In this document: in pieces, positions 24,834-33,581 of the stretch | Layout: each line of letters begins with the position of its first letter | Numbering within the stretch: the stretch's first letter is position 1 | DNA from: Methanosaeta sp. PtaU1.Bin060 | Lineage (GTDB): Archaea > Halobacteriota > Methanosarcinia > Methanotrichales > Methanotrichaceae | Reading direction: 5' to 3' | Length of the DNA: 44,183 nt | Assembly (NCBI GenBank): GCA_002067365.1 | Contig: MVRK01000113.1 | Location: 1 to 44,183 of the forward strand | Position numbers and translations under genes: made by a program | The notes under the pieces: model-generated | Database searches by the model: none | Told to the model about the DNA's origin: nothing | The model's input: only the letters and a program-made list of their open reading frames with translations

Positions 24834-25334
24834 ATGGCTGGATTGATCCCTGCTGATGAGATGAAAAAGCTGCAGAAGCGCATGAACAGGCTGCTGGAAG
24901 ATCTGGGCCTCTCAGACCTCGAGTCCAAGTATCTCGATGAGCTTCAGAGGCTGCAGAAGCGCATGAGCGAGCTGGCTGAGGAGGTGGAGGGTGCACCCAT
25001 GGCACAAGGCACTACGATGCCCCTGGCAGACGTCCGGGAGACGGACGAGGCTGTTGTGGTGACCATGGATCTGCCCGGAGTCGAGAAGGGCGATATAGAT
25101 ATCACTGTCACGGATAACAACCTGCGCGTCGTCGCCGAGCGCGAGGCCGAGAAGGAGGTCGATGAGAAGGACTACCACAGGCGCGAGCGCACCTGCAGGA
25201 GGTTCGAGCGCATGGTGAGCCTTCCAGTGGCTGTCAAGACTGAGGAGGCCAAGGCCAAGCTGGACGGCGGGGTCTTGGTGATCACCCTTCCCAAGGAGGC
25301 AGTGACGTCCAGAAAAAGAATAAGCATCGATTGA
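24834..25334 (+). CDS. hsp20: Small heat shock protein (Hsp20/alpha-crystallin)
   Basis: 166 residues from the ATG at 24834, four bases after GAGGTGAT (24822-24829); the GTG at 24804 is in frame but has no such site. Residues 1-60 are a coiled, charged arm rich in Lys-Leu-Gln-Lys-Arg-Met. Residues about 68-160 form the alpha-crystallin sandwich: Leu-Ala-Asp-Val-Arg-Glu, Val-Thr-Met-Asp-Leu-Pro-Gly-Val, Ile-Asp-Ile-Thr-Val-Thr, Leu-Arg-Val-Val-Ala-Glu, and the strand Ala-Lys-Leu-Asp-Gly-Gly-Val-Leu. The end lacks a clear Ile-x-Ile/Val tail but has Lys-Arg-Ile-Ser-Ile. The protein forms oligomers that hold unfolded proteins. It probably shares a transcript with tsr3 and converges with ribBA after a 37-base gap. 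Confidence 0.93.
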   Translation: MAGLIPADEMKKLQKRMNRLLEDLGLSDLESKYLDELQRLQKRMSELAEEVEGAPMAQGTTMPLADVRETDEAVVVTMDLPGVEKGDIDITVTDNNLRVVAEREAEKEVDEKDYHRRERTCRRFERMVSLPVAVKTEEAKAKLDGGVLVITLPKEAVTSRKRISID

Positions 25335-25371
25335 TCTCGACCGGTGATCGGGAGACAATCATTGTGGCCTC

Positions 25372-26571
25372 TCATTTCTGGAGAAGGAGATGGTGCAGCT
25401 TGTCTCTCTTCGTCTCCAGGTAGCGCCTGTTCACGTTATTGGGGGCGATCTCCAGAGGCACCCTCTCTTTTATCTTCAGTCCGTAGCCCTCCAGGCCTAT
25501 GATCTTTCGCGGGTTGTTGGTGAGAAGCCTCATCTCCTTGATCCCGAGGTCCACCAGGATCTGGGCTCCTATGCCGTAGTCCCTCAGGTCCGGAGGATAT
25601 CCCAGCTTGGTGTTGGCCTCCACTGTGTCCGCTCCTGCGTCCTGAAGCGCGTAGGCCCTCAGCTTGTTGGCAAGGCCAATTCCCCTGCCCTCCTGGCGCA
25701 TATAGAGTAAAACCCCGTCTCCATTCTCGCCGATTAGCCGCAGGGCCCGATTGAGCTGCTCGCCGCAGTCGCAGCGCCTGGACCCGAAGACATCGCCTGT
25801 CAGGCACTCCGAGTGAACGCGGACGAGGGCGTTCTCTGCTGAGGGGTCTCCTGTCACTAGGGCCACATGACACTGCCCGTCGAGGAGGGACTCATAGCCG
25901 ATGGCCCTGAAGTCACCATACTCTGTGGGAAGGCTCACATTCGCCACCTTCCTGATGAGCTTCTCGCTCTGCATCCGGTAGCTGATGAGGCTCTCGATGG
26001 TCACCATCTTCAGGCCGTGCTCTTCCGCGAACATCTCCAGCTCAGGAAGCCTGGCCATGGTGCCGTCGGCGTTCATGATCTCGCAGATGACGCCCGCAGG
26101 ATAGAGCCCGGCCAGCCTTGCGAGGTCCACGCAAGCCTCCGTGTGGCCTGTGCGCCGCAGCACCCCGCCCTCCTTGGCACGCAACGGGAAGAGATGACCT
26201 GGTGTCAGGAGATCACCGCGGGTGATCTTTGGATCGATGAGTGCGTGAACTGTGGCCGCCCTGTCATAGGCCGAGATGCCCGTCGTGGTATTGGACCTTG
26301 CATCCACAGAGATTGTGAAAGCGGTGCGCATAGCCTCGGTGTTCTGCGGGGTCATGGGCGGAAGCTCAATCTCTGCCAGGCGCTCGGCTGTCATGGGCAT
26401 GCAGACCAGGCCGCGGGCGTGGGTGACAAGGAAGTTGATGCTCTCGGCAGTCACCATCTCCGCCGCCATCATGAGGTCGCCCTCGTTCTCGCGGTTCTCG
26501 TCGTCCAGGATTATTATAAAGCGGCCACTTTGGATCTCCTCGATGGCCTCTTCAACGCTTGCGAAAGGCAT
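25372..26571 (-). CDS. ribBA: Bifunctional RibBA: dihydroxybutanone-phosphate synthase / GTP cyclohydrolase II
   Basis: 399 residues, the standard bacterial RibBA length. Residues 1-205 are the DHBP synthase: [11 protein letters not shown] near residue 23 and Arg-Arg-Thr-Gly-His-Thr-Glu-Ala near 140. Residues 206-399 are GTP cyclohydrolase II: zinc ligands in Ser-Glu-Cys-Leu-Thr-Gly-Asp-Val and Arg-Arg-Cys-Asp-Cys-Gly, Gln-Glu-Gly-Arg-Gly-Ile-Gly, and Arg-Asp-Tyr-Gly-Ile-Gly-Ala-Gln. It supplies both branches of riboflavin synthesis. Most archaea start the pathway with the unrelated GTP cyclohydrolase III and carry RibB alone, so a complete RibBA suggests acquisition from bacteria. Composition now matches its neighbours. 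It follows amrS on the same strand with a 76-base gap. Confidence 0.96.
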   Translation of the reverse strand: MPFASVEEAIEEIQSGRFIIILDDENRENEGDLMMAAEMVTAESINFLVTHARGLVCMPMTAERLAEIELPPMTPQNTEAMRTAFTISVDARSNTTTGISAYDRAATVHALIDPKITRGDLLTPGHLFPLRAKEGGVLRRTGHTEACVDLARLAGLYPAGVICEIMNADGTMARLPELEMFAEEHGLKMVTIESLISYRMQSEKLIRKVANVSLPTEYGDFRAIGYESLLDGQCHVALVTGDPSAENALVRVHSECLTGDVFGSRRCDCGEQLNRALRLIGENGDGVLLYMRQEGRGIGLANKLRAYALQDAGADTVEANTKLGYPPDLRDYGIGAQILVDLGIKEMRLLTNNPRKIIGLEGYGLKIKERVPLEIAPNNVNRRYLETKRDKLHHLLLQK

Positions 26572-26647
26572 ACAAGAAGCAAGGTCGTCGCTTACCTTTA
26601 GAGTTTCCGTCTAGAGCTGTGCTGTCACGAACACGCCTTGAGATCCA

Positions 26648-27664
26648 TCAGGACCATCGCCCTGAAACAGCTGTGCCGCACTTAGGGCAGCGCCCTTCGA
26701 CCACCGAGTTCCTCATGATCCTGAACCCCATGCGCTCGACCAGCAGCTCACCGCAGATATGGCAGCGGGTGTTCTCGTCCTCCTCGGGTATGTTGCCAGA
26801 GTAGACGTACTTCAGGCCGGCATCGCGGCCTATCTTCACGCCCTTGCGAAGCGACTCTGCACCAGTAGCCGGGACGCCCTTCAGCTTGTACATAGGATAG
26901 AAGGCAGTGACATGCCATGGGATCTCAGTGCTCACCGAGGCGAGAAACTCTGCCATGGCGCGAAGCTGCTCCACCGAGTCGTTATAGCCTGGGATGAGAA
27001 GCGTCGTCACCTCCATCCAGACCCCGCTCTTCCAGAAGAACTCGATGTTCTTCTTGACAGGCTCAAGCCTCGCCCCGCAGATCTTCCTGTAGAACTGGTC
27101 ATCCCCCTTCAGATCTATGTTGTTAGCGTCAAGGACTGGCGCGATCTTGCGCGCTGCCTCCTCGCCGGTGTAGCCGTTGGAGACGAAGACGTTCTTCAAG
27201 CCCCTCTCCCTCGCAAGAACAGCGACATCGTATGCATACTCGAAGAAGATGGTGGGCTCTGTGTAGGTATATGCGATGGTCTGGCATCCCTCGGCCTCGG
27301 CTGCAGCTACTACCTCCTCAGGAGGGACGAATCTCCCGGGCGTCTTGCCGGTTTCCTTGGGCAGCTGGGATATGTCTGCGTTCTGGCAGTGAAGGCATCT
27401 GAAGTTGCAGCCCGCAGTGGCGATGGAGTAGGCCAGGCTTCCAGGAAGGAAGTGGAAGAAAGGCTTCTTCTCGATTGGGTCTACGCTGGCGGCTATTAGG
27501 TTTCCGTAGACCAGAGTCATGAACTTTCCATCCTGGTTCTCCCTCACACCACACAGCCCTCTTTTCCCTGGGCGAACGCGGCAGAGCTGATGGCAGAGAG
27601 TGCACTGCACATCTCCATCCAGCCTGTGCCAGAACCAAGCCTCACGGGTGCTCTCCTTGGACAT
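26648..27664 (-). CDS. amrS: AmmeMemoRadiSam-system radical SAM enzyme
   Basis: 338 residues. An N-terminal segment with four cysteines (Cys-Thr-Leu-Cys-His-Gln-Leu-Cys, then Gly-Leu-Cys-Gly-Val-Arg) precedes the radical SAM barrel, whose cluster-binding motif is Cys-Asn-Phe-Arg-Cys-Leu-His-Cys (about residues 84-91). Other family traits are Thr-Tyr-Thr-Glu-Pro-Thr and Phe-Val-Ser-Asn-Gly-Tyr. The last 50 residues form a zinc-ribbon-like tail with Cys-His-Ile-Cys and Cys-Pro-Lys-Cys. The family, found with Memo and AMMECR1 homologues, is near-universal in archaea; its reaction is not firmly known. The ATG has CAGGTGAT just upstream, and TATA-like elements lie around 27712-27727. No Memo or AMMECR1 gene is in view. 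Confidence 0.93.
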   Translation of the reverse strand: MSKESTREAWFWHRLDGDVQCTLCHQLCRVRPGKRGLCGVRENQDGKFMTLVYGNLIAASVDPIEKKPFFHFLPGSLAYSIATAGCNFRCLHCQNADISQLPKETGKTPGRFVPPEEVVAAAEAEGCQTIAYTYTEPTIFFEYAYDVAVLARERGLKNVFVSNGYTGEEAARKIAPVLDANNIDLKGDDQFYRKICGARLEPVKKNIEFFWKSGVWMEVTTLLIPGYNDSVEQLRAMAEFLASVSTEIPWHVTAFYPMYKLKGVPATGAESLRKGVKIGRDAGLKYVYSGNIPEEDENTRCHICGELLVERMGFRIMRNSVVEGRCPKCGTAVSGRWS

Positions 27665-27839
27665 CAGATCACCTGAAACAAAGCATTAAACGAGAGTGGA
27701 TTCTTTTAATATGTATATAATACTATTAGCTATAATACTTTTGCCGTTTGATGATCTGAAGAGCCCTGGAGTCATGTGCTGCTGGCGGGCGCAAAATATC
27801 GCAATCAATATAGACGCAGAAAACCAAAAAGCAGCTTCG

Positions 27840-27879
27840 AAAAAAAAGGGTTAGCTCTGGAGAGCCTTGGGCCCTCCAG
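27840..27879 (-). terminator. Intrinsic-type terminator of the S-layer gene
   Basis: Read on the minus strand, a 10-base-pair stem (27857-27866 with 27870-27879, three-base loop, one G-U pair) is followed within nine bases by a run of eight T (27840-27847). It begins 24 bases past the stop codon of the S-layer gene. This is the clearest hairpin-plus-T-tract terminator in the window and suits a very highly transcribed gene. Confidence 0.75.
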
Positions 27880-27902
27880 CTTTGTTCTTTCTAGTTATCC
27901 GT

Positions 27903-30071
27903 TTAGTCTCTCCTGCCGAGGACGAGGTAAGCGACTGCCAGGAGGCCTGCTATGGCGAAGATGCCCTCAAATCCGGGCTGGCTCTTCTTCTCCTCTTCAG
28001 CGACAGGTGCTGTGGTCTCGTTCTCTGCGGCCGGGGTGACTGTCTCTGGAGTCTCAGCCGGAGTCACATTCTCAGGGGCCGGGGTTGGCTCTGCTGTTTC
28101 AGGGGCCGCGGCCGGGGTGACATTCTCAGGGGCCTTGACTTCAGTTACGTTCTCAGCGACTGCGGCTGCACCTGCGATGGTCACAGGTTTGTAGACGTAG
28201 TACCTGAGGGTGTCGTTATCCGCGGTCTTGATGTTGACGCCGGGCATCAGGGTTGTGTCCTTGTTCTTGGACAGGGTTATGGCGTTATCCTTGTTGTTCA
28301 TGGTGATGATGCCATTGGTGGCATCAACTGTGTTGATGGTCATCTTGTCGTACTCGGTGTCGGCCTTGACCTCAACCGGAGTATCGGATATCTGCCAGAT
28401 GCCGTCGATGGATGCCAGGTCCTGGGATGCGCCGCGGAAGGCGTTCTTGAAGTGGACGCCGATCGTCACGAGCTTGTTCTGGTTCCCTACCTTCGGGTTC
28501 TTGTAGTAGTAGGTCTTGTCGAGCTCATCCGCGTTGTCCTTGGATGGGGAGACGACCTTGCTGTCAACGACTGATCCATCCTTGGAGAGCTCCAGGTAGA
28601 CCTTGTTGCCGTCGGTGTCGATGGACTTGATTGCCAGCTCGTAGCCCTCAGCCAGCTTGAGCGGAGTGCCGGAGGTGACAGTCATCTCATCGTCGTCGTC
28701 CATCAGGATCTTCTCGAGCTGCTCGTCAGAGAGAGAGTTCCTGTCGGTGGACTCGGCGTAGAATATGTCCGATCCGCTTGCCTCATCCACACCCTGGTTG
28801 TATCCTGCGAAGTACTTCTCGGCCTGGAAGCCAATTATCTTGTAGCTGCCCCAGATCTCGCGCTCGTACTCCTTGTTCTGTGCGGTTGTGGTGTAGGTGA
28901 CTCCGCGGGGCTCATCGCCGCTGAGCTTGTTGCCCTCAGTCAGCTTGAAATCGAGAGTCTCAGTGCCGAGATCGTTCTTGATGTCGTAGTAGAAGCCTGC
29001 GAAGTTCTGTGGGTTCCAAGCGAAGTCGCCAGTGGCAACTGCGCCCCTTACCTGGTACTCGCCGGGCTCAGTTATCTCCTTGTAGATGTAGAACCTGAGA
29101 GTATCGTTATCCGCGGTCTTGATGTTGACGCCGGGCATCAGGGTTGTGTCCTTGTTCTTGGACAGGGTTACGGCGTTATCCTTGTTGTTCATGGTGATGA
29201 CGCCATTGGTGGCATCAACTGTGTTGATGGTCATCTTGTCGTACTCGGTGTCAGCCTTGACCTCTGTCGGGGTATCGGATATCTGCCAGATGCCGTCGAT
29301 GGATGCCAGGTCCTGGGATGCGCCGCGGAAGGCGTTCTTGAAGTGGACGCCGATCGTCACGAGCTTGTTCTGGTTCCCTACCTTCGGGTTCTTGTAGTAG
29401 TAGGTCTTGTCAAGCTCATTCGCGTTGTCCTTGGATGGGGAGACGACCTTGGTGTCAACGACTGATCCATCCTTGGAGAGCTCCAGGTAGACCTTGTTGC
29501 CGTCGGTGTCGATGGACTTGATTGCCAGCTCGTAGCCCTCAGCCAGCTTGAGCGGAGTGCCGGAGGTGACAGTCATCTCATCGTCGTCGTCCATCAGGAT
29601 CTTCTCGAGCTGCTCGTCAGAGAGAGAGTTCCTGTCGGTGGACTCGGCGTAGAATATGTCCGATCCGCTTGCCTCATCCACACCCTGGTTGTATCCTGCG
29701 AAGTACTTCTCGGCCTGGAAGCCAATTATCTTGAAGTTGCCCCAGATCTCGCGCTCGAATTCCTTGTTCTGGACTGTTGTGGTGTATGTGATGCCACGGG
29801 GCTCATCGCCGCTGAGCTTGTTGCCCTCAGTCAGATCGAACTTGAGAGTCTCGGTGCCGAGATCGTTCTTAATGTCGTAGTAAAAGCCAGCGAAGGTCTG
29901 CGGGTCCCAAGTGAAGGAGTTATCAACCAAGTTGCTCTGGCCGTTGATTGTTCCGGCCACAGCGCCTCTAACCTCAACACTAGTTGGATTTTCTCCCGCG
30001 ACTACGCCGACCACCATCGCTGTTGCCAGTAGCATCATCGATGTAAGCGTAATTGCAGCCAATTTCTTCAT
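27903..30071 (-). CDS. S-layer protein with two duplicated S-layer domains and PGF-CTERM anchor
   Basis: 722 residues. After a signal peptide (about 1-26) come two homologous S-layer domains of the Methanosarcinales DUF1608 type (about 32-335 and 340-630). Each starts Val-Arg-Gly-Ala-Val, contains Phe-Ala-Gly-Phe-Tyr-Tyr-Asp-Ile and Tyr-Phe-Ala-Gly-Tyr, and ends Asp-Asn-Asp-Thr-Leu-Arg. A Pro/Ala/Thr/Glu-rich stalk with several Asn-x-Thr sequons (about 640-695) leads to Gln-Pro-Gly-Phe-Glu, a hydrophobic helix and Gly-Arg-Arg-Asp: a PGF-CTERM signal, normally processed by archaeosortase A and lipid-linked. It is probably a main cell-envelope protein. GGAGGTT stands ahead of the ATG. A strong promoter and long leader lie upstream. 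Confidence 0.95.
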   Translation of the reverse strand: MKKLAAITLTSMMLLATAMVVGVVAGENPTSVEVRGAVAGTINGQSNLVDNSFTWDPQTFAGFYYDIKNDLGTETLKFDLTEGNKLSGDEPRGITYTTTVQNKEFEREIWGNFKIIGFQAEKYFAGYNQGVDEASGSDIFYAESTDRNSLSDEQLEKILMDDDDEMTVTSGTPLKLAEGYELAIKSIDTDGNKVYLELSKDGSVVDTKVVSPSKDNANELDKTYYYKNPKVGNQNKLVTIGVHFKNAFRGASQDLASIDGIWQISDTPTEVKADTEYDKMTINTVDATNGVITMNNKDNAVTLSKNKDTTLMPGVNIKTADNDTLRFYIYKEITEPGEYQVRGAVATGDFAWNPQNFAGFYYDIKNDLGTETLDFKLTEGNKLSGDEPRGVTYTTTAQNKEYEREIWGSYKIIGFQAEKYFAGYNQGVDEASGSDIFYAESTDRNSLSDEQLEKILMDDDDEMTVTSGTPLKLAEGYELAIKSIDTDGNKVYLELSKDGSVVDSKVVSPSKDNADELDKTYYYKNPKVGNQNKLVTIGVHFKNAFRGASQDLASIDGIWQISDTPVEVKADTEYDKMTINTVDATNGIITMNNKDNAITLSKNKDTTLMPGVNIKTADNDTLRYYVYKPVTIAGAAAVAENVTEVKAPENVTPAAAPETAEPTPAPENVTPAETPETVTPAAENETTAPVAEEEKKSQPGFEGIFAIAGLLAVAYLVLGRRD
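28190..29921 (-). repeat. Internal 891-base tandem duplication in the S-layer gene
   Basis: The stretches 28190-29030 and 29081-29921 align at a constant offset of 891 bases (297 codons) with no net insertion. Several checkpoints (28213/29104, 28391/29282, 28981/29872) keep the same spacing. Long parts are identical at DNA level, including third codon positions, so the duplication is recent or kept uniform by gene conversion. Confidence 0.9.
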
Positions 30072-30563
30072 CTTTTAACCTCCTATTTTCCCTTTTCGAT
30101 CACTCTTGCAGCATACACTCTGATCATACTCAAAACCAATGCCTGAATAAGTCTTCGATCGCCATGCTACATCGTGCGGCGCGATGACTCTGTCAACACC
30201 GCCGCGGCCCAGCGATTCTCAGACATATGTATAGCTACATCACCCTCCTAATCCCATGGGGGATTATAGGGTAGTGATAGAGTATTTCCCTATTATATCT
30301 TTTTTGGTCCTTTAATGCAGCTTGGTGACGATCTTTTCCCGAGCCACTGCTGCAGAAATCGATGGCATAGAGCAGGAAAATGGAATGCTGCATGAGCTCG
30401 CTTCGACTTTCATGCCCGAGATGTGGTTTTTCGCAAATCCCGGCCTAGATGCCCGCAAAACCCATCATCGCCCGTGAGTGGATGTCCGCTAATCCGATTA
30501 AGGATTGCCCATGATCGAGCGGAGGGGAAAACAGTTTTACCCATACACTATATTCAAAAAAAT
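30072..30563. promoter_or_regulatory. S-layer promoter and leader, with a hairpin near the predicted transcript start; start region of the HDAC gene
   Basis: Leftward, a TATA box (GATATAATA on the minus strand, about 30292-30302) predicts a transcript start near 30265-30270 and a leader of about 195 bases ending in GGAGGTT before the S-layer ATG. Exactly at that start lies a perfect seven-base inverted repeat (TAATCCC 30249-30255, GGGATTA 30260-30266, loop of four). Rightward, the deacetylase ATG at 30564 has no ribosome binding site, which suggests a leaderless mRNA. I see no gene in 30310-30560. Confidence 0.55.
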
Positions 30564-31580
30564 ATGACAAGGACTGCCGTAGTCTACCATCCCATATATC
30601 TCCGGCATGAGACAGACGGCCACATCGAGAGAAAAGAGCGGCTGACCGCCATCCTGGAAAGGCTTCGAGCCGAGGATCTCAGAGTCGAGTTCGTCACTCC
30701 GGCGCCAGCGACCCTCGATCAGGTCGCGACCATTCACGGGCAGGGCTACATCGAGCAGGTGAAGGCCATCTGCGAGCACGGCGGAGGCTACCTGGACATC
30801 GACACAGTCCTCTCCAGGGACTCCTATGATGCTGCCCTCATGGCCGCAGGAGGTGCCATCGCTGCTGTCGATGCTGTGATGGGTGGCTTCAAGAGGGCCT
30901 TCGCCCTGGTCAGGCCGCCGGGCCATCATGCCATGCCCAACCGCGGCATGGGCTTCTGCGTCTTCAACAACGTGGCCATCGCAGCTAAGCACGCCCAGGC
31001 GCGTGGCCTGAAGAAGGTGCTGATAGTGGACTGGGACGTGCACCACGGGAACGGAACCAATGCTATATTCTACTCAGACAGTTCGGTGGTCTATTTCTCC
31101 ACCCACCAGTTCCCCCACTATCCCGGCACCGGCAGGGCGGACGAGGTCGGCGAGGGCGGCGCCAGAGGAACAAAGGTCAATGTTCCCCTGCCCTCTGGAA
31201 CAGGCGATGAGGGATATCTAGCAGTCTTCAGGGAGATCCTGAGGCCGATCGCCATGGAGTTTGGGCCCGATATCATCCTCGTCTCAGCAGGCCAGGACCC
31301 GCACAAGAATGATCCTCTTGGAGGCATGAGCCTGACATCGCGGGGCTTTGGTGCCATAGCAGGAGTCGTGAAGGAGATAGCAGATGCCTGCTGTGATGGA
31401 CGGCTGGCAGCCTGCCTCGAGGGGGGCTATAACCTGGATGCCCAGGCCGAGGCGATCGTGGCAGAGCTATGCGCCTTCCAAGGCGATGTGCCCGAGATCA
31501 GTGGCACAGACCTTCGCGTGGCGGCGAGGATAGAAGAGGTCAAGAGGATTCAGAGTGCATACTGGAAGTGCTTCCAGTAG
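30564..31580 (+). CDS. Histone-deacetylase-family amidohydrolase (AcuC/HDAC-like)
   Basis: 338 residues from the ATG at 30564; the frame extends to 30423, but the extra 47 residues do not fit the family, whose members start near Thr-Ala-Val-Val-Tyr-His-Pro. Active-site motifs are complete: Arg-Pro-Pro-Gly-His-His-Ala (the paired catalytic histidines, about 119-125) and the zinc-binding [10 protein letters not shown] (about 157-166), with a later Ser-Ala-Gly-Gln-Asp and a Gly-Gly-Tyr near the end. The enzyme removes acetyl groups from lysine side chains or small amines; possible archaeal targets include chromatin proteins, metabolic enzymes and acetylpolyamines. No partner acetyltransferase is adjacent; the GNAT gene at 8534 is distant. 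It converges with the CCA-enzyme gene. Confidence 0.93.
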   Translation: MTRTAVVYHPIYLRHETDGHIERKERLTAILERLRAEDLRVEFVTPAPATLDQVATIHGQGYIEQVKAICEHGGGYLDIDTVLSRDSYDAALMAAGGAIAAVDAVMGGFKRAFALVRPPGHHAMPNRGMGFCVFNNVAIAAKHAQARGLKKVLIVDWDVHHGNGTNAIFYSDSSVVYFSTHQFPHYPGTGRADEVGEGGARGTKVNVPLPSGTGDEGYLAVFREILRPIAMEFGPDIILVSAGQDPHKNDPLGGMSLTSRGFGAIAGVVKEIADACCDGRLAACLEGGYNLDAQAEAIVAELCAFQGDVPEISGTDLRVAARIEEVKRIQSAYWKCFQ

Positions 31581-31693
31581 TCGGCTCTTGCTCGGGAAAA
31601 ACTCTAGAGGGTCGATTTGATTTCGAAGATCACCAGCGGAAAAAAGAGATGAGAGATCGAAGAAAAGAGACGAAAAGGGCATGCGAAGGGCTG

Positions 31694-33055
31694 TCAGCAG
31701 ATCCAGTTCCTGGCCTCGAAGTACTCCCTGAGGAATGCCCTGAACTCCTCATCCTTGATGCTGGCGATCTCTGGGCCCACTAATATATTATGTCCCTCAC
31801 GAATCGCCGAAGAGAGGTGTTTCCCGAGGGAGAGGCCTCCGATCTTCGCTGCCAGAAGATCCTGCGGCCGGGTGTAACTGCGGCATAGCTCTACCACAGC
31901 CCTCCCATCCCTGATATAAGGCCCGGAAAGAGGCTTGGGATGGGCTTCGAGGAACCTGGATAGGTGGTCGGCCTCCCAGACGGGTGGACCCACACGTCTG
32001 CTTGCTCTTGAGAGATGAGAGACCTCCAGCTCGAAGAGCAGGAAAGCCCTGCCCGAGACGCAGCCTACATCGCTGCGAAGAAGGGAGAAGCAGTTCTTCT
32101 CCAGAAGGGCTCTGACTGACTCCTCTGCCTTGCGAAGCTGGGGAAAGAGGACATCCTCCACCACGGATGGGGCTGGAAGGAGAAGGAGCATCAGGCTGCT
32201 GCCTCGTGCCTCCAATAGCCCCAGAAGCTCCTCGTCCGAGAGGGGCTTGGCGCTGGGAGGAAAGAAGAAGTCGATGTTTGGATGGTGCAGGAAGCATCGC
32301 GAGGCAGCAGCGAACTGGAGCATCCTGTCCGGCGTTAGGGCAGCAGCCACATTCCTGCCGGGGTCCACTGGATCGACGACGATGAGGGGCTCACGCCCCG
32401 TATAGGCAGCTCTTTCCTCTGCGGCGCGCCCTTCCAGGTCTATCAGCACCCCAGGACGCCATCCCGATGCGGCCTCAAGCACCTTCTCAAAGGAGCCATA
32501 GTATATTATGAGCAGCTCTGTGAGGTAGCCAGAGAATCCGCCCACCTTCAGCTCCGAGCCGTAGACTCCAACGCCCTTCATGAACTGCTTGGCCAGAAGA
32601 ACCTCATCTTCCAGGCCCGGGATCCTTTCGCTCACATATTTTGTGTGAAAAGGAGTTCGATCCACGGCCGACTTCAGCCTAGATGCGTCCTTGACAAGGT
32701 AGCATGGAACCAGGTCAACATCGAAGCCGTCGATCTTCGCATGGACATAGGCATGCTCTGCATACTTCTCCTCGTGCTCTGGAGCAATCAGCCTCGCGAC
32801 CTCAAGGGCCTCCCCGAGATCAGCGCTCTCAGGTACGCCCAAGAAGAGATCGAGGTCATGATCTTGGGCGAGCCATGTGTTCCTGGCCGCGGAGCCGACA
32901 AGCATGGCCTTCAGATCAATGCCGCGCTCCGCTGCGAGGCGCTCAGCGCCCAGGAGGATCCGGCCCGAGATCTCCTTCAGCCGTTCTCTCTCCTCAGGAC
33001 GCGGCCTGATCCTTCCGAGCACCTCAGCCTTGATCTCGGAGAGGGAACTGTGCAA
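31694..33055 (-). CDS. cca: Archaeal (class I) CCA-adding tRNA nucleotidyltransferase
   Basis: About 453 residues if it starts at the TTG at 33055, close to the family's usual length. The frame is open to 33130, and a GTG at 33022 is another candidate. It adds or repairs the 3' CCA end of tRNAs; both tRNA genes in this window lack an encoded CCA, so the activity is needed. The nucleotidyltransferase signature Val-Gly-Ser-Ala-Ala-Arg-Asn-Thr-Trp-Leu and metal-binding Asp-Leu-Asp-Leu-Phe are near residues 50-70, followed by Asp-Val-Asp-Leu-Val-Pro-Cys with the third carboxylate. The central part has Gly-Gly-Phe-Ser-Gly-Tyr-Leu-Thr-Glu-Leu. It overlaps thpR by about 32 bases as the last gene of ilvD-thpR-cca. 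Confidence 0.92.
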   Translation of the reverse strand: MHSSLSEIKAEVLGRIRPRPEERERLKEISGRILLGAERLAAERGIDLKAMLVGSAARNTWLAQDHDLDLFLGVPESADLGEALEVARLIAPEHEEKYAEHAYVHAKIDGFDVDLVPCYLVKDASRLKSAVDRTPFHTKYVSERIPGLEDEVLLAKQFMKGVGVYGSELKVGGFSGYLTELLIIYYGSFEKVLEAASGWRPGVLIDLEGRAAEERAAYTGREPLIVVDPVDPGRNVAAALTPDRMLQFAAASRCFLHHPNIDFFFPPSAKPLSDEELLGLLEARGSSLMLLLLPAPSVVEDVLFPQLRKAEESVRALLEKNCFSLLRSDVGCVSGRAFLLFELEVSHLSRASRRVGPPVWEADHLSRFLEAHPKPLSGPYIRDGRAVVELCRSYTRPQDLLAAKIGGLSLGKHLSSAIREGHNILVGPEIASIKDEEFRAFLREYFEARNWIC

Positions 33056-33581
33056 GATCGTCGTAAATGGGGCCTCCGCGCGTAAGAGTGCTCTTCTTGA
33101 GGCAAAAGCGGTCCACAGTGAAGCTGCCAAGGTCCGAGCCGGCGAGAGAGGAGATCTTCGGCGAGAGCAGCTCGTTCATCCGGGCGCTCGGCCGGCCCAC
33201 TCGACCCAGAGTCACATGGGGGCTGAAGCCCCGCTTCTCGCGCTTGAAGCCTAAAGGCGCGAGAGACGCCTCCACTTTTTCGTAGAGCGGCGAGAAGTCT
33301 CCCTCCAGGCCCAGCCAGACTACCCTGATGGACCTGTCGGGAAAGGCCCCCATGCCCTTCACCCGCACCACGAAGGGCGAGGCCCTGATCCCGCGCAGGG
33401 CTTCGATGATCCTCGCCACCCTCGCCTCGGGCACCTCCCCCAGAAACTTCAGGGTTATGTGCACAAGCTCGGGCCTGACAAGCCTGAGCCCATCCGTCGC
33501 GATGCGGCTCTGGATGCGCTCTATCTCCTCGCGCATCCCTTCGGGCAGCTCCACGGCCACGAAGCACCTTATCTCAGTCAT
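33024..33581 (-). CDS. thpR: RNA 2',3'-cyclic phosphodiesterase (LigT/ThpR family)
   Basis: 185 residues from the ATG at 33581, which overlaps the ilvD stop in an ATGA; a longer frame to 33668 lies inside ilvD and is rejected. The chain opens [10 protein letters not shown], as is typical. Both catalytic His-x-Thr motifs are present: His-Ile-Thr-Leu-Lys-Phe-Leu-Gly (about residue 43) and His-Val-Thr-Leu-Gly-Arg-Val-Gly (about residue 128). The family opens 2',3'-cyclic phosphates on RNA ends and was first described as a 2'-5' RNA ligase for tRNA halves. Its overlap with cca fits a shared role in tRNA end repair. Position behind ilvD looks like operon convenience. Confidence 0.93.
   Translation of the reverse strand: MTEIRCFVAVELPEGMREEIERIQSRIATDGLRLVRPELVHITLKFLGEVPEARVARIIEALRGIRASPFVVRVKGMGAFPDRSIRVVWLGLEGDFSPLYEKVEASLAPLGFKREKRGFSPHVTLGRVGRPSARMNELLSPKISSLAGSDLGSFTVDRFCLKKSTLTRGGPIYDDLAQFPLRDQG

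Noticed and set aside
25867-26601. 244-residue plus-strand frame over ribBA
   Set aside because: Shadow of a complete RibBA on the other strand.
26759-27499. 246-residue plus-strand frame over amrS
   Set aside because: Shadow of a radical SAM gene with intact cluster motif.
28190-29921. Possible CRISPR or satellite array
   Set aside because: The repetition is a two-copy coding duplication within one gene; no short spaced repeats were seen anywhere in the window.
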